From NCBI RefSeq assembly GCF_000971985.1, contig NZ_LAQQ01000005.1, positions 310,001 through 374,000 on the forward strand: DNA of 64,000 nt, written 5' to 3'. Shown here in pieces: positions 18,320 to 27,505 of this stretch; positions within the stretch are counted from its first letter, which is position 1, and each line of letters begins with the position of its first letter. The notes beneath the pieces were generated by a model. It ran no database searches. It was given only the letters and a program-made list of their open reading frames with translations, and was not told the DNA's origin. Made by a program: the position numbers and the translations under genes. The stretch is from Paenibacillus dauci (lineage in GTDB: Bacteria; Bacillota; Bacilli; Paenibacillales; Paenibacillaceae).

Positions 18320-19423
18320 CTAGACGAGCTTTTGCAGTGCTTCTGGAGTGAACATCTCAATCTCGTCCGTACGATTCTCACGAACTTTGTTTGGCCAGGC
18401 CGGATCGCCGATCAGTGCACGACCTACAGCGATTAGATCAAATTCCTGATCTTCCAGCTTGTGCAGCAGCGGATCGATATGCGCCGCCGGATCATCCTCT
18501 TCCACCTGTTCCGTACGGTTGGCAAATTCGGATTTCAGACCCACCGAGCCGACGGAGATAGCCGGTTTGCCAGTGAGCTTGCGTGTCCAGCCTGCCAGAT
18601 TCAACTCAGAGCCCTCAAATTCCGGCAGCCAGAACCGGCGTGTCGATGCATGGAAGATGTCTACGCCTGCATCGACGAGCGGCTGGAGAAGCTGCTCCAG
18701 CTGTTCAGGCGTTTCGGCGAGGCGTGCTTTGTAATCGGACATTTTCCATTGGGAGTAGCGGAAAATAATCGGATAATCCGGACCCACTGCTTCACGGCAG
18801 GCTTTCACCACTTCAGCCACAAATGTAGTACGTGCTACCAGATCGCCGCCGTAACGGTCGGTTCGCTGGTTGGTACGCTCCCAGAGAAATTGATCCAGCA
18901 GATAGCCATGTGCTCCATGCAGCTCTACCGCATCAAATCCGATCCGTTTGGCATCGGCTGCTGCCTGTGCATAAGCCTGAACGAGCTGCTGAATCTCTTC
19001 TTCGGTCAGCGGTTCATTGACTTTGTTACCTGACAGGTCAAGTCCGGACGGTCCAACCGGTGCCACCTCGGGATTGGGTTCGTCTCCCGGTTTGCGCGCC
19101 ATGCCTACATGCCAGATCTGAGGTGCTATTTTGCCGCCTGCTTCATGAACCGCTTCAACGACTTTTTGCCAGCCAGCAAGTGCTTCTTCACCATGAAAAA
19201 GAGGAATACTCGCTCCACTTACTGCCGATGGATGATTGATTGCTGTGCCTTCCGTAATAATCAGGCCCACACCACCTGCAGCACGAAGACGGTAGTATTC
19301 TGCAACGTCCGGTCCAGGTACACCACCCGGTGAGAAGCCTCGTGTCATCGGTGCCATAACAACCCGATTGCTCAATTCCAGCTTCTCACTTTGAAAAGGT
19401 TTGAATAAGGATTCTGTGTTCAT
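18320..19423 (-). CDS. NADH:flavin oxidoreductase, old yellow enzyme family
   Basis: 367 residues forming a single FMN-binding TIM barrel. Signatures are NRVVMAPMTR at the N-terminus (FMN-binding strand), QIWHVG, the substrate-binding His pair in ELHGAHGYLLDQFLW, NQRTDRYGGD, and a late FMN-phosphate stretch in LIAVGRALIGDPAW. OYEs reduce activated C=C bonds of enones and nitro compounds with NAD(P)H. The His-x-x-His in HGAHGYLLDQF is intact. The gene is 80 bases downstream of a phosphatase-like gene, which is 25 bases from an SDR; the three read as an operon ending at the terminator. The true substrate is unknown. Confidence 0.92.
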   Translation of the reverse strand: MNTESLFKPFQSEKLELSNRVVMAPMTRGFSPGGVPGPDVAEYYRLRAAGGVGLIITEGTAINHPSAVSGASIPLFHGEEALAGWQKVVEAVHEAGGKIAPQIWHVGMARKPGDEPNPEVAPVGPSGLDLSGNKVNEPLTEEEIQQLVQAYAQAAADAKRIGFDAVELHGAHGYLLDQFLWERTNQRTDRYGGDLVARTTFVAEVVKACREAVGPDYPIIFRYSQWKMSDYKARLAETPEQLEQLLQPLVDAGVDIFHASTRRFWLPEFEGSELNLAGWTRKLTGKPAISVGSVGLKSEFANRTEQVEEDDPAAHIDPLLHKLEDQEFDLIAVGRALIGDPAWPNKVRENRTDEIEMFTPEALQKLV

Positions 19424-19503
19424 GTTAACGTCCTCCTTGCATATGATGGATTACTTGATTATTTTTCGTAACAACAATACCTTAGCATAGTGATATATGT
19501 AAA

Positions 19504-20043
19504 TCAAACCAGCAACCTTCGAATAAGCGGTATATCCGTATTCCATGATACCCTGTAAATATCCGGATTGGTCATGGCTTCCCACTCCGCGAATCCATAA
19601 GTAGCATCCCAGGATCGCAGCAGCAGAGAGATGAGATTACCGTGAGACACTATTGCCGGCTCATGATAGCCCTGCTCCAGCAGTTCGCTCACGACCTGAT
19701 TCGCACGTGCCGCTGCTGCGCTGGTGGATTCGCCACCCAGATAGCATAGATGTGGATCATCATAAGTACGTCGAAGCATATCGCGCCACTGCGGTGCATC
19801 CTGTCCACACAGTACACGTTCGATCAATCGTTCATCGGTTACTACCTTCAGACCAAGCCGCTCAGCCAATGGCTGAATTGTACGATAGGCACGCTCATAC
19901 GGACTGGTTACAATAATATCGATCTGCTGCATCTCCGCCAGATGTGCCAAGGCTTCTGCCTGGCGGCGCCCTTTCTCCGTAAGGGCAGCATTCGGTGACT
20001 GTCCCTGTGCTTCACAATGACGAATGATATACATATTAGGCAT
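19504..20043 (-). CDS. Histidine phosphatase superfamily protein
   Basis: 179 residues. The N-terminal RHCEAQGQ provides the phospho-accepting His (the usual RHG is RHC here), and a late VSHGN supplies the second His. The acid residue lies in the SPYERAYRTIQPLA region, with the Arg typical of phosphoglycerate-mutase-like phosphatases. It should remove phosphate from a small metabolite or protein. It is 25 bases after the divergent-type SDR gene and 80 before the OYE gene, so it belongs to the same operon, though its role there cannot be read. Confidence 0.88.
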   Translation of the reverse strand: MPNMYIIRHCEAQGQSPNAALTEKGRRQAEALAHLAEMQQIDIIVTSPYERAYRTIQPLAERLGLKVVTDERLIERVLCGQDAPQWRDMLRRTYDDPHLCYLGGESTSAAAARANQVVSELLEQGYHEPAIVSHGNLISLLLRSWDATYGFAEWEAMTNPDIYRVSWNTDIPLIRRLLV

Positions 20044-20068
20044 CGTTTACTCTCCTTTTTTCATTTTA

Positions 20069-20971
20069 TCAGGCTGGCCCTAATCCATGAGCAGCGGCAT
20101 AATTCCCCCAGTGTGGTCTGCGGCCGTCCACATCGGTAAATCCATATACATCAGATAATCCCCAGCTCGATAATGCCTGTCCAGACCTGTTCGACGCTTC
20201 CGGATCAGCCGCCAGTGAAGTGATAGCCCGGCCGACAAAATACGGCGTCTCCGACTCGCTAAAATGTTCGGCATGCTGCTTGCCGCCCTGCACCGCATCC
20301 ATCCAATTCGCTTCGGTTACACCATAATGCTCCAGCATTTCCTCGGAACGCAGGAATCCCGGTGTTACAGATACAGTTGTCACTCCATAAGGGCAAAGAT
20401 CCACTGCCATAGCGGCCGCCATATGAATCGGTGCGATCTTCGCTAGACTGTAATACAGATTGCCACGATAAGAATAATCGGTGCCATCGGTTACTTCGAT
20501 GATCATACCGCAGCCTCGTGCCGTCATCAAGGCAGCTGCATAGTGACTCGTAATCAGATGCGTCTTCAATACACGATCCTGTATCAGTAGACCATTAGCG
20601 AGGGAATGCTGCCAGAACGGTGTCTCCCACTCTGTTAGCTTCTCTCCGCCCCAGATATCATTCACCAGAATATCCAGCTGACCATTCTGCTCATCCATGA
20701 TGCGCTTCATTAGCTTCTGGACCTGCTGCTCATCGGTATGATCCACCTGTATCGCAATTCCATGTCCGCCATGAGCAGTTACCATATCAGCGGTGTCTTC
20801 AATCGTCTCGCTGCGATTCAGATCGGAAGGCAGACCACGTATACTTCGGCCCGTACAATATACCGTAGCACCTGCTTCACCCAGCATTACAGCAATACCA
20901 CGGCCTGCACCACGTGTAGCTCCGGCTACCAGAGCTACTTTACCTCTCAGATTAGTTGTGAATGTATTCAT
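20069..20971 (-). CDS. Divergent short-chain dehydrogenase
   Basis: 300 residues, longer than most SDRs. The cofactor motif is GATRGAGRGIA rather than TGxxxGIG, with GRSIRGLPSDLNR after strand two (NADP-like basic residues). The usual NNAG is VNDIWGGE. The catalytic Tyr-Lys pair is YYSLAK. The C-terminus has an extension ending in GYAAAH-like residues with RRPHWGNYAA. It leads an operon with the histidine phosphatase and OYE genes. A WYL regulator is divergently transcribed 128 bases away and is its probable controller. Function is open; the family is known for carbonyl reductases. Confidence 0.87.
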   Translation of the reverse strand: MNTFTTNLRGKVALVAGATRGAGRGIAVMLGEAGATVYCTGRSIRGLPSDLNRSETIEDTADMVTAHGGHGIAIQVDHTDEQQVQKLMKRIMDEQNGQLDILVNDIWGGEKLTEWETPFWQHSLANGLLIQDRVLKTHLITSHYAAALMTARGCGMIIEVTDGTDYSYRGNLYYSLAKIAPIHMAAAMAVDLCPYGVTTVSVTPGFLRSEEMLEHYGVTEANWMDAVQGGKQHAEHFSESETPYFVGRAITSLAADPEASNRSGQALSSWGLSDVYGFTDVDGRRPHWGNYAAAHGLGPA

Positions 20972-21099
20972 GATTGTTCCTCCTCCACAGTGATAAGTAT
21001 ATTTTGATCATACCTGCTATATATGCCACCTTGTGTCTTATATAATAAAGAAATTAAAAATATAAAGAATTAAAACTCATCCTGAAAGGAAGGGTAATT

Positions 21100-22083
21100 A
21101 TGAGAGCAGATCGACTGCTGCGCATCCTGTTATTGATTCAAAATGAGGGTAAAATAACAACTCGTGAACTCGCCCAAAAGCTGGAAGTGTCGGTACGCAC
21201 CATCGTCCGCGATATGGATGCACTCAGCGCATCCGGAATACCGATATATGCGGAGCGAGGCAGTCAGGGTGGCTGGCGATTAACTGACGGCTATCGGACT
21301 TCATTAACAGGCATCAAGCCGGAAGAACTGGGCTCTCTGCTGCTGTCTTCCCACCCTCAACTGCTGGCCGATCTGGGTATTCAGCAGCATTTCGATGATG
21401 CTTTGCAAAAACTGCTCGCTGTTATGCCTTCCAATGCATTACAGACAGCTCAAATCATCCGCTCCAAAATTCATATGGATGGTGCCGGATGGTATGAAGC
21501 CGATCAATCTTCACCACAGCTTCTAACTATTCAGGAGGCCGTATTTTCCGAGAAAAAGCTGCATATCCGCTATCAACGTGATGAAGAAATTTGGGATCGT
21601 CTATTGTGTCCGCTGGGGCTGGTAGCCAAACGTTCGGTCTGGTATATGATCGCTCATACAGATGATGAATACCACGAACCGCGTACTTACCGGGTATCCA
21701 GAATTATAGAAGCGATAATACAGGAAGCAGGGTTCTCCCCTCCAGCCGATTTCAGTTTACCGGATTACTGGGAGCAATCCACACGCCAGTTTAAAAATAA
21801 TCTTCCCCGCTATAATGCTAGGGTTCGTGTACGAACTGCAACCCTGACCCGGCTGACAAAGGAAAGATATATTCAGACGGGTACCATTCAGCCTTGCACC
21901 GATCAACCGGATTGGTGTGAGACGAATATCCAATTTGCTACGCTGGAGCATGCCTGCTGTATGCTGCTGAGCTATAGTAACGAAATAGTAGTGCTATTTC
22001 CCGAAGAGCTGCGTCAGCGTATCAGGAAGCAGGCAGCTGCAATTGTTCATCTGTATCAGGATTCTTCGTGTTCTATGGAATAA
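21100..22083 (+). CDS. WYL-domain transcriptional regulator, divergent to the SDR/OYE operon
   Basis: 327 residues. HTH_11 at about 5-60 (ARELAQ-type pattern: LLLIQNEGKITTRELAQKL, then VRTIVRDMDALSASG). The WYL region is about 140-215: HIRYQRDEE, KRSVWYMIAHTDDE, and YRVSRI. A C-terminal domain ends at CSME. The ATG follows AAAGGAAGGG. The gene is back-to-back with the SDR operon across a 128-base spacer that must hold both promoters, the usual arrangement for a local regulator. The effector is unknown; WYL proteins bind diverse ligands. It is the second of three such proteins in the window. Confidence 0.88.
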   Translation: MRADRLLRILLLIQNEGKITTRELAQKLEVSVRTIVRDMDALSASGIPIYAERGSQGGWRLTDGYRTSLTGIKPEELGSLLLSSHPQLLADLGIQQHFDDALQKLLAVMPSNALQTAQIIRSKIHMDGAGWYEADQSSPQLLTIQEAVFSEKKLHIRYQRDEEIWDRLLCPLGLVAKRSVWYMIAHTDDEYHEPRTYRVSRIIEAIIQEAGFSPPADFSLPDYWEQSTRQFKNNLPRYNARVRVRTATLTRLTKERYIQTGTIQPCTDQPDWCETNIQFATLEHACCMLLSYSNEIVVLFPEELRQRIRKQAAAIVHLYQDSSCSME

Positions 22084-22151
22084 AGTAGCTCTCATACAGA
22101 CTCAATTATGTCTTGTTATGTAGTAGAGCAGAATATAATCAGATGTATCCA

Positions 22152-22182
22152 AAAAGCCCTTCCCGATAATTGGGAAGGGCTT
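22152..22182. terminator. Bidirectional terminator between convergent genes
   Basis: AAGCCCTTCCC and GGGAAGGGCTT (11 perfect pairs). T runs are on both strands. It separates the WYL gene from the general-stress-type SDR gene. Confidence 0.9.
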
Positions 22183-22228
22183 CTAATATGAAAACATTAT
22201 AATATCGTATACTTGTTATACTAGCTGC

Positions 22229-23125
22229 TTACGGAGTTGGTGTACCACCGTTGGCATTGAGTGTCTCGCCACTTACATAACTGGATTCCTGACTGGCCAG
22301 GAATACGTAAGCTGGAGCCATTTCCATCGGTTGACCCGGACGACCAAGCGGTGTCTGGGAACCAAAGTCTTTAAGCGCTTCTTCTGGCTGTCCACCCACA
22401 ATTTGTAGCGGTGTCCATACTGGACCCGGAGCTACGACATTGACGCGGATGCCTTTCTCGGCAACCTGTTGAGCCAGTGCTTTGCTGAATGTATTGATTG
22501 CAGACTTGGTTGTAGCATAATCCAACAGGATTGGTGAAGGATTATAGGCCTGAATCGAGGATGTATTAATAATACTGCTGCCTGGCTTCATATGCTTGAT
22601 TGCAGCTTTGCACAGCCAGAACAGGGAATAGACATTGGTTTTAAATGTATGATCGAATTGTTCTGTTGTTAGATCAGCGATTTCCGGAACAAACTGCTGT
22701 TTGCCGGCAACGTTTGCCAGAATATCAATACCGCCAAGTTCTTTGACAGCGGTCTCGATGAGTTGTACACAGTACTGCTCATCTTTGAGATCTCCCGGTA
22801 CAGTAACGGCTTTGCGTCCTGCTTCTTCAATCAGCTTGACCACTTCCTGTGCATCAGCTTCTTCTTCTGGCAGATAGGATAATACAACATCTGCTCCTTC
22901 ACGAGCATAAGCGATAGCTGCTGCACGTCCGATACCACTATCTGCCCCCGTTACGACAGCCTTGCGTCCGGTCAGACGACCTGTACCGCGGTAACTCTTT
23001 TCTCCCGAATCAGGAACAGGAGTCATGTCTTTCTGAATTCCCGGTTCCGGCTGCTGCTGTTGAAACTCCGGTCCAGCTTTCGGATACTGTGTAGTTGGAT
23101 CCTGCATTGTGTATTGATCGGCCAT
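22229..23125 (-). CDS. SDR of the general stress protein 39 (YdaD/YhxD) type
   Basis: 298 residues. The first 45 are a Gln/Pro-rich hydrophilic tail ([18 protein letters not shown]) characteristic of this group. The Rossmann fold then carries [19 protein letters not shown], the Ser in [11 protein letters not shown], and YATTK. C-terminal [18 protein letters not shown] is typical. The related Bacillus proteins are sigma-B stress proteins of unknown physiological substrate. Here the upstream region (23126-23509) carries a GTTTAA at a plausible position but no full sigma-B match, so regulation is not settled. ATG follows GAGGAGG. The 380-base upstream region otherwise shows no gene. Confidence 0.92.
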   Translation of the reverse strand: MADQYTMQDPTTQYPKAGPEFQQQQPEPGIQKDMTPVPDSGEKSYRGTGRLTGRKAVVTGADSGIGRAAAIAYAREGADVVLSYLPEEEADAQEVVKLIEEAGRKAVTVPGDLKDEQYCVQLIETAVKELGGIDILANVAGKQQFVPEIADLTTEQFDHTFKTNVYSLFWLCKAAIKHMKPGSSIINTSSIQAYNPSPILLDYATTKSAINTFSKALAQQVAEKGIRVNVVAPGPVWTPLQIVGGQPEEALKDFGSQTPLGRPGQPMEMAPAYVFLASQESSYVSGETLNANGGTPTP

Positions 23126-23509
23126 GATATAATTCCTCCTCTGAATGGTGTGAATAAGTTACTTTGAATAGCATCAATTATAAAATCTCTCAACTCTTTT
23201 TATGTAACCGTCATGACACTTTGTTAAACGGAACGTTGTGCATTTTGGTACAAAGATGTGGATTGTCAGTGTATTGGGCATTTAGTGAGAACGCATACAA
23301 TGATGTTGCCTGCGAAGATGTATTCCTGTTTTGTTTATGTTACGATAGAAGCATATGGGATTTATTGGATATTGAGACTGACCTATTGCCAATCTTGGTT
23401 ACGTATTACCGTAATAATTTATATCGGGGAATGGTTGAAGTTTATCGTTAATACGTACATTTCACAGTCATTCATTTGTGTTCATTATTATGAAAAGGGG
23501 ATACTGCCT

Positions 23510-23791
23510 ATGTACCTGCTCACTGGTTTTGTTATTTTCTCTATCGTTATTATTGTATATGCACTGATTGCTATTTTTGCCGCACGTTATCTGATTGGCA
23601 AATTGGATAAACGCGGAATCCGGCATTCGAATATCGTGCTGGGCGTTGGAATTCCTATCGCTGCATGTCTGATTTTTCTGGCTTTTTGGTGGCAATCACC
23701 TTTACAGCTTTTTTTACTGGTGCCTTTGTTTCTGGTCGTTGGGCGGATATGGCGCGATTACCGCAAAATTGAGAAAATGGAGCAAAACTAG
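23510..23791 (+). CDS. Small three-helix membrane protein
   Basis: 93 residues from the ATG at 23510, chosen because AAGGGG lies 8 bases upstream; the frame is open further upstream but has no binding site there. Three hydrophobic segments are predicted: about 2-28, 43-63 and 68-83. A short positively charged tail (RIWRDYRKIEKMEQN) is presumably cytoplasmic. No family recognised. It is monocistronic, ending at the hairpin 23865-23916. Confidence 0.7.
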   Translation: MYLLTGFVIFSIVIIVYALIAIFAARYLIGKLDKRGIRHSNIVLGVGIPIAACLIFLAFWWQSPLQLFLLVPLFLVVGRIWRDYRKIEKMEQN

Positions 23792-23864
23792 AACGTATCT
23801 ACAGCTATAATATGCAGTTTACATAGACCAGCCGATTTAATAATATAGTACGATAACTATAAGG

Positions 23865-23916
23865 AATACCGGATCCAGCCTACCTGAGTATGCAGGCAGT
23901 TGGATCCGGTATTTTG
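23865..23916. terminator. Convergent-gene terminator
   Basis: AATACCGGATCCA and TGGATCCGGTATT, 13 perfect pairs, followed by TTTTG on the plus strand and A-rich DNA on the other side. It lies between two convergent genes. Confidence 0.88.
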
Positions 23917-23943
23917 ATTATTGCTTTTTATCCTGTGGATTGA

Positions 23944-24771
23944 TCAGGTATATTCCAGACAGATGACTGCAGTTTGCAGAGATTCATCATAGAACAGATA
24001 CATCCAATCCGATCCATAAGCCTGAAAATAATAACCGGTGAGCGCTCCAATATACGGAAACACGCTGCCATCCGGACGATGCGGCACAGACAGCAGATTA
24101 GTAGATTCAAAAGTACGGTATTCTTCCTCCGAATCACCACGTTCCTGAAAGATCTTCTGCATTTGTTCGGAACGCAAATCCAGGTCTTCCAGCAATCCGT
24201 TAATTTCAGGATAAGTGATCCCCCAACCTTTCTCCTGATAGGATTGCCAGGATTCCATTACTTCCTGCACCGATTTCATCGGCTCATCGGATGAATAAGG
24301 ATGAACTTTTTGCTCCTGTTTGTAGAATTGTTTTCTCGCTTCATAGTCCTGCTCATTTTCCTCATAGACCGTTTTTAGAGAATCTATCTGATTTTTCACT
24401 TTTTTTAGCTTGAGATATTGCTTGTCACCAGCTGCTTTGAGTTGTTCATACTCGGCATTCACCTGCTCTTCCTGTTCGATCAGGAAGTAATTCCAATCTC
24501 CCGCAAATCGGTACTTGCCATCTACTACATCAAAAGCAATCGAATCTTCCTGTGTCCATTCCGTATGAAACGCAGACGTCATTTGACCTACCGTGCCTTC
24601 ATAGATTTCCTTAACGGATACAAAATGAACCCACTGATCCTTTTCCGGGAAAAGGCACTTCAGGTTAATCGAACAAATTGGTAAAAAATGCCGCCGATGC
24701 CGCTCAATATCTTCTGCAAAGACCTCTTCATACTCTGGAAAAGCACGGATATATTGTTCGGAAATATGCAT
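23944..24771 (-). CDS. Uncharacterised 275-residue protein with a central coiled coil
   Basis: Not recognised. The N-terminus (about 1-110) is a compact globular region with a conserved-looking ICSINLKCLFPEKDQW. Residues about 112-165 are highly charged and heptad-like (KAAGDKQYLKLKKVKNQI), consistent with a coiled coil. A third part (about 170-275) ends in a hydrophobic-aromatic GALTGYYFQAYGSDWMYLF followed by a short strand. No signal peptide or membrane helix. ATG follows AAAGGAG. It could be an immunity-like or cell-physiology protein, but nothing in the neighbourhood supports either. Monocistronic. Confidence 0.6.
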   Translation of the reverse strand: MHISEQYIRAFPEYEEVFAEDIERHRRHFLPICSINLKCLFPEKDQWVHFVSVKEIYEGTVGQMTSAFHTEWTQEDSIAFDVVDGKYRFAGDWNYFLIEQEEQVNAEYEQLKAAGDKQYLKLKKVKNQIDSLKTVYEENEQDYEARKQFYKQEQKVHPYSSDEPMKSVQEVMESWQSYQEKGWGITYPEINGLLEDLDLRSEQMQKIFQERGDSEEEYRTFESTNLLSVPHRPDGSVFPYIGALTGYYFQAYGSDWMYLFYDESLQTAVICLEYT

Positions 24772-24830
24772 ATGTACACTCCTTTGTATTTCAATGTCTT
24801 TATTGTAGCACGTGTATTATTACCACTCAA

Positions 24831-24864
24831 AAAAGCCTTCCGGTATCCTGTCCAGAAGGCTTTT
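24831..24864 (-). terminator. Terminator after the 54-residue membrane protein
   Basis: AAAAGCCTTC and GAAGGCTTTT with T-rich flank on the minus strand; 81 bases past the stop of the small gene. Confidence 0.82.
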
Positions 24865-24944
24865 ACATTACAAAATATAGATTAGCTAGAGCAATGGTCG
24901 CTCGCTTATTCCAATCAGCGAAACGGTTTATCCATCACTGTCCA

Positions 24945-25109
24945 TCAAAACATAGGCAGAATATATTTGATCAGGAACCACAGTACTAGACCAAGAATAA
25001 TGATATAAGCTGCATATTTGATAAATGTCGATGCTACCATGCCGGAGTCGGATCTACGCTCTACCCGTACCTCTCTTTTATCCACATCTACATTGCGATT
25101 TTCATTCAT
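24945..25109 (-). CDS. 54-residue single-pass membrane protein
   Basis: Read directly from the minus strand. ATG at 25107-25109 follows AAAGGGAGCG by a good distance, and stop TGA is at 24945-24947. The product starts MNENRNVDVDKREVRVERR, a charged cytoplasmic-type tail, followed by one hydrophobic helix (about 30-52, YAAYIIILGLVLWFLIKYI) ending at the C-terminus. It fits a tail-anchored small protein. No function is recognisable; small proteins of this shape are common and often annotated late. Confidence 0.65.
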   Translation of the reverse strand: MNENRNVDVDKREVRVERRSDSGMVASTFIKYAAYIIILGLVLWFLIKYILPMF

Positions 25110-25401
25110 GATTTATTCGCTCCCTTTTGGGCCTGAGGCCTTAGCTTAGTTGGTAAATCAAATTTGAGATTTATTACACCCATTTGTTACTCACGAATCG
25201 CTTTGGGATGATGTATATCCAAAATATTTTTACGAAAATATAAGGATGACTCATGAATCAGAGAACTCAACTCTTTTCATGCATATATAATTATCAGGCA
25301 GAGCAAATGCTATTATTGAATCTCATACTTTTATGAAGTATTGCATCTGCAAAACGAGATGCTGACTCCAGCTAATAACAGATTTCCTCAACAATCCTCA
25401 T

Positions 25402-25440
25402 AAAAAAAAAGCAGGACTCCTGTGATAGGAGCCCCGCTTG
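25402..25440 (-). terminator. Terminator of adhA
   Basis: Stem AAGCgGGgCTCCT against AGGAGtCCtGCTT, followed on the minus strand by nine T. It is 68 bases past the stop. Confidence 0.9.
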
Positions 25441-25507
25441 CTTCTGTACTATATAATTGCTGCATATGGCATGCCCTGTCATACAGGACATAAGCTTCAG
25501 CCTAATT

Positions 25508-26548
25508 TTACAGTGTGCTGGTATCAATAACAAAGCGATAGCGTACATCGGAAGCCAGTACACGCGTATATGCTTCGTCGATCTGATCAGCAGAAATAAT
25601 CTCGATCTCAGGAACAATATTATGCTCGGCACAGAAGTCCAGCATTTCCTGTGTTTCCCGAATGCCGCCAATCATCGATCCGGCAAAGGAACGACGCTGA
25701 CTGATCAGTGAGAATACATTGATCGACAATGGCTCGGCAGGAGCTCCGACATTGACAATCGTACCATCTAGCGCCAGCAACGAGATATAGGCATCCAGAT
25801 CAATCTTGGCACTGACTGTGTTGATGATCAGATCAAATTGACCTGCCAGGTTCTGGAAAGTCTCCGGATTGCTGGTCGCATAATAATGATCAGCACCGAA
25901 TTTCAGTCCATCTTCTTTTTTGCTCAAGGATTGGGACAGTACCGTCACTTCTGAACCCATGGCATGAGCAATCTTGACTGCCATATGACCGAGTCCGCCC
26001 AGTCCGACTACGGCTACCTTTTTGCCGGGGCCTGCATTCCATGTACGCAGTGGTGAATACGTAGTGATACCTGCGCATAGCAGTGGAGCAGCATGTTCCA
26101 GACTAATATTGTCCGGGATCCCCAGTACAAAATCTTCGGTTACGACGATATGGGAAGCATAACCACCCTGGGTAGGTTGGCCGTATTTGTCCACACCAGC
26201 GTACGTAGGCACATTGCCTTTATGGCAGTATTGCTCTTCGCCTTTTTTGCAATTAGCGCATTCGCGACAGGAATCGACCATGCAACCAACACCGACACGA
26301 TCACCAATTTTGTACTTGCTAACTTCGGAACCGACAGCGGTTACGATACCGGCAATCTCATGTCCCGGAACGAGTGGATAATTAACAGGACCCCATTCTC
26401 CACGTGCAGTATGAATATCGGAATGGCAAATGCCTGCAAATTTAATCTCGATCAATACGTCCTGAGTATCCAGATCACGACGCTCAATTGTCGTTGCGTG
26501 GAACGGCTGATCTGCCCCATCGACTGCTCTTACTTTGGCTGTAACCAT
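25508..26548 (-). CDS. adhA: Zinc-dependent alcohol dehydrogenase (AdhA/cinnamyl alcohol type)
   Basis: 346 residues, the usual MDR length. Catalytic zinc ligands are Cys and His in [16 protein letters not shown] and the GHE of [10 protein letters not shown]; the four structural-zinc Cys lie in [20 protein letters not shown]. The Rossmann motif is [13 protein letters not shown]. It oxidises primary alcohols or reduces aldehydes with NAD(P)H in the cytoplasm. A TetR regulator is divergent 189 bases away across palindromic operators. Bacillus relatives respond to formaldehyde or other reactive carbonyls via AdhR (a MerR protein), whereas here the neighbour is TetR. ATG follows AGGAGG. Confidence 0.92.
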   Translation of the reverse strand: MVTAKVRAVDGADQPFHATTIERRDLDTQDVLIEIKFAGICHSDIHTARGEWGPVNYPLVPGHEIAGIVTAVGSEVSKYKIGDRVGVGCMVDSCRECANCKKGEEQYCHKGNVPTYAGVDKYGQPTQGGYASHIVVTEDFVLGIPDNISLEHAAPLLCAGITTYSPLRTWNAGPGKKVAVVGLGGLGHMAVKIAHAMGSEVTVLSQSLSKKEDGLKFGADHYYATSNPETFQNLAGQFDLIINTVSAKIDLDAYISLLALDGTIVNVGAPAEPLSINVFSLISQRRSFAGSMIGGIRETQEMLDFCAEHNIVPEIEIISADQIDEAYTRVLASDVRYRFVIDTSTL

Positions 26549-26597
26549 GAATAAAACCTCCTGTGCATTTATCTTATTATGCAGCTGATAATCATCA

Positions 26598-26693
26598 TTG
26601 ATTGATTAATCAACATCTGTTAATAATTATATATAACAGTCCATGATCCACAATAGTTAAATGGAATCAATTTGTTGGATAATCAACAAATTG
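26598..26693. promoter_or_regulatory. adhA promoter with two related palindromic operators
   Basis: On the minus strand a sigma-A-like pair TTGTGG (26648-26653) and TATAAT (26626-26631), spacer 16. Two dyads flank it: TTGATTAATCAA (26602-26613), just downstream of the -10, and CAATTTGTTG/CAACAAATTG (26668-26693, 10 perfect pairs around GATAAT), upstream. Both share a TTG-n-TAATCAA-like half, as one repressor bound twice would need. TetR regulation is inferred. Confidence 0.6.
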
Positions 26694-26737
26694 TGCAAAA
26701 TTGTTAATTATCTTTTGAAAGGACGGGTGAATAAGCG

Positions 26738-27283
26738 ATGAATAAAGTAGACCGAAGAATAACCAAAAGCCAAACGGCTATCAAACATGCGCTGATTGAA
26801 CTAATGGGCGAAAAAAGCTTCGACAATATCAGTATTCAAGATATTGCCGATCGCGCCAATGTGAACCGGGGTACTATTTATTTGCATTATATGGATAAAT
26901 TCGACCTGCTCGACAAGATCATGGAAGAGCATATTCAAAATCTGGGAAACTTTTGCGATTCTGCTGCCGATATGGATTTTATCGAATCAACCATTCATTG
27001 CATGGAGTATTTTGAAAGCAACTACAAATTCTTTTCCACGATGCTCGCCAGTGAAGGTGCTATCTATTTCCGCAGCCGGTTTCTCCAGTTTAATATCGAG
27101 GAATTCCGAAATGATGTGGATATTACCATGGGTAAAAACCATGGTCAAAACGAAGAAATCGTTGTGCAGTTTGTCGCTAATGGTTATGTAGGGATCGTTG
27201 AATGGTGGCTAAAAAATGGCATGCCCTATCCCCCTCGTATTATGGCCGACAAAGTAGGCGAGTTGCTGGAGCGCATTGTATAG
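26738..27283 (+). CDS. TetR/AcrR-family regulator divergent to adhA
   Basis: 181 residues. The DNA-binding domain (about 8-55) reads RITKSQTAIKHALIELMGEK, then QDIADRANVNRGTIYLHYMDKFDLLDK, a textbook TetR recognition helix. The ligand-binding half is all-helical and Glu/Phe-rich, ending in AMDKVGELLERIV-like sequence. Transcription away from adhA with paired palindromes in the spacer points to repression of adhA and itself, relieved by an unknown ligand. ATG preceded by AAAGGACGGG. The short spacer to the next gene (about 220 bases) shows no further gene. Confidence 0.9.
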   Translation: MNKVDRRITKSQTAIKHALIELMGEKSFDNISIQDIADRANVNRGTIYLHYMDKFDLLDKIMEEHIQNLGNFCDSAADMDFIESTIHCMEYFESNYKFFSTMLASEGAIYFRSRFLQFNIEEFRNDVDITMGKNHGQNEEIVVQFVANGYVGIVEWWLKNGMPYPPRIMADKVGELLERIV

Positions 27284-27505
27284 ACTTTTTATCCCGATGC
27301 TTCCGAAGCAGAACTGAACTTGGCATTTCGGATTGCCATCGTCATTTTGCCCAGAACGAGTGGCGCGATGCCTACAAGTATCCTATGCGGTATACCAAAA
27401 ATAACGATGAATAATCTTCCTCTTGCCCTGTCCGAATTGTATTCTTTTATAGTATTAGATCTTATTACTTACACCCTACGACTCTTTTAAAGGAGATCCA
27501 TATCA

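Noticed and set aside
23164..23509. Longer upstream start for the small membrane protein at 23510
   Set aside because: The extra residues are compositionally odd and the only good ribosome binding site is before 23510.
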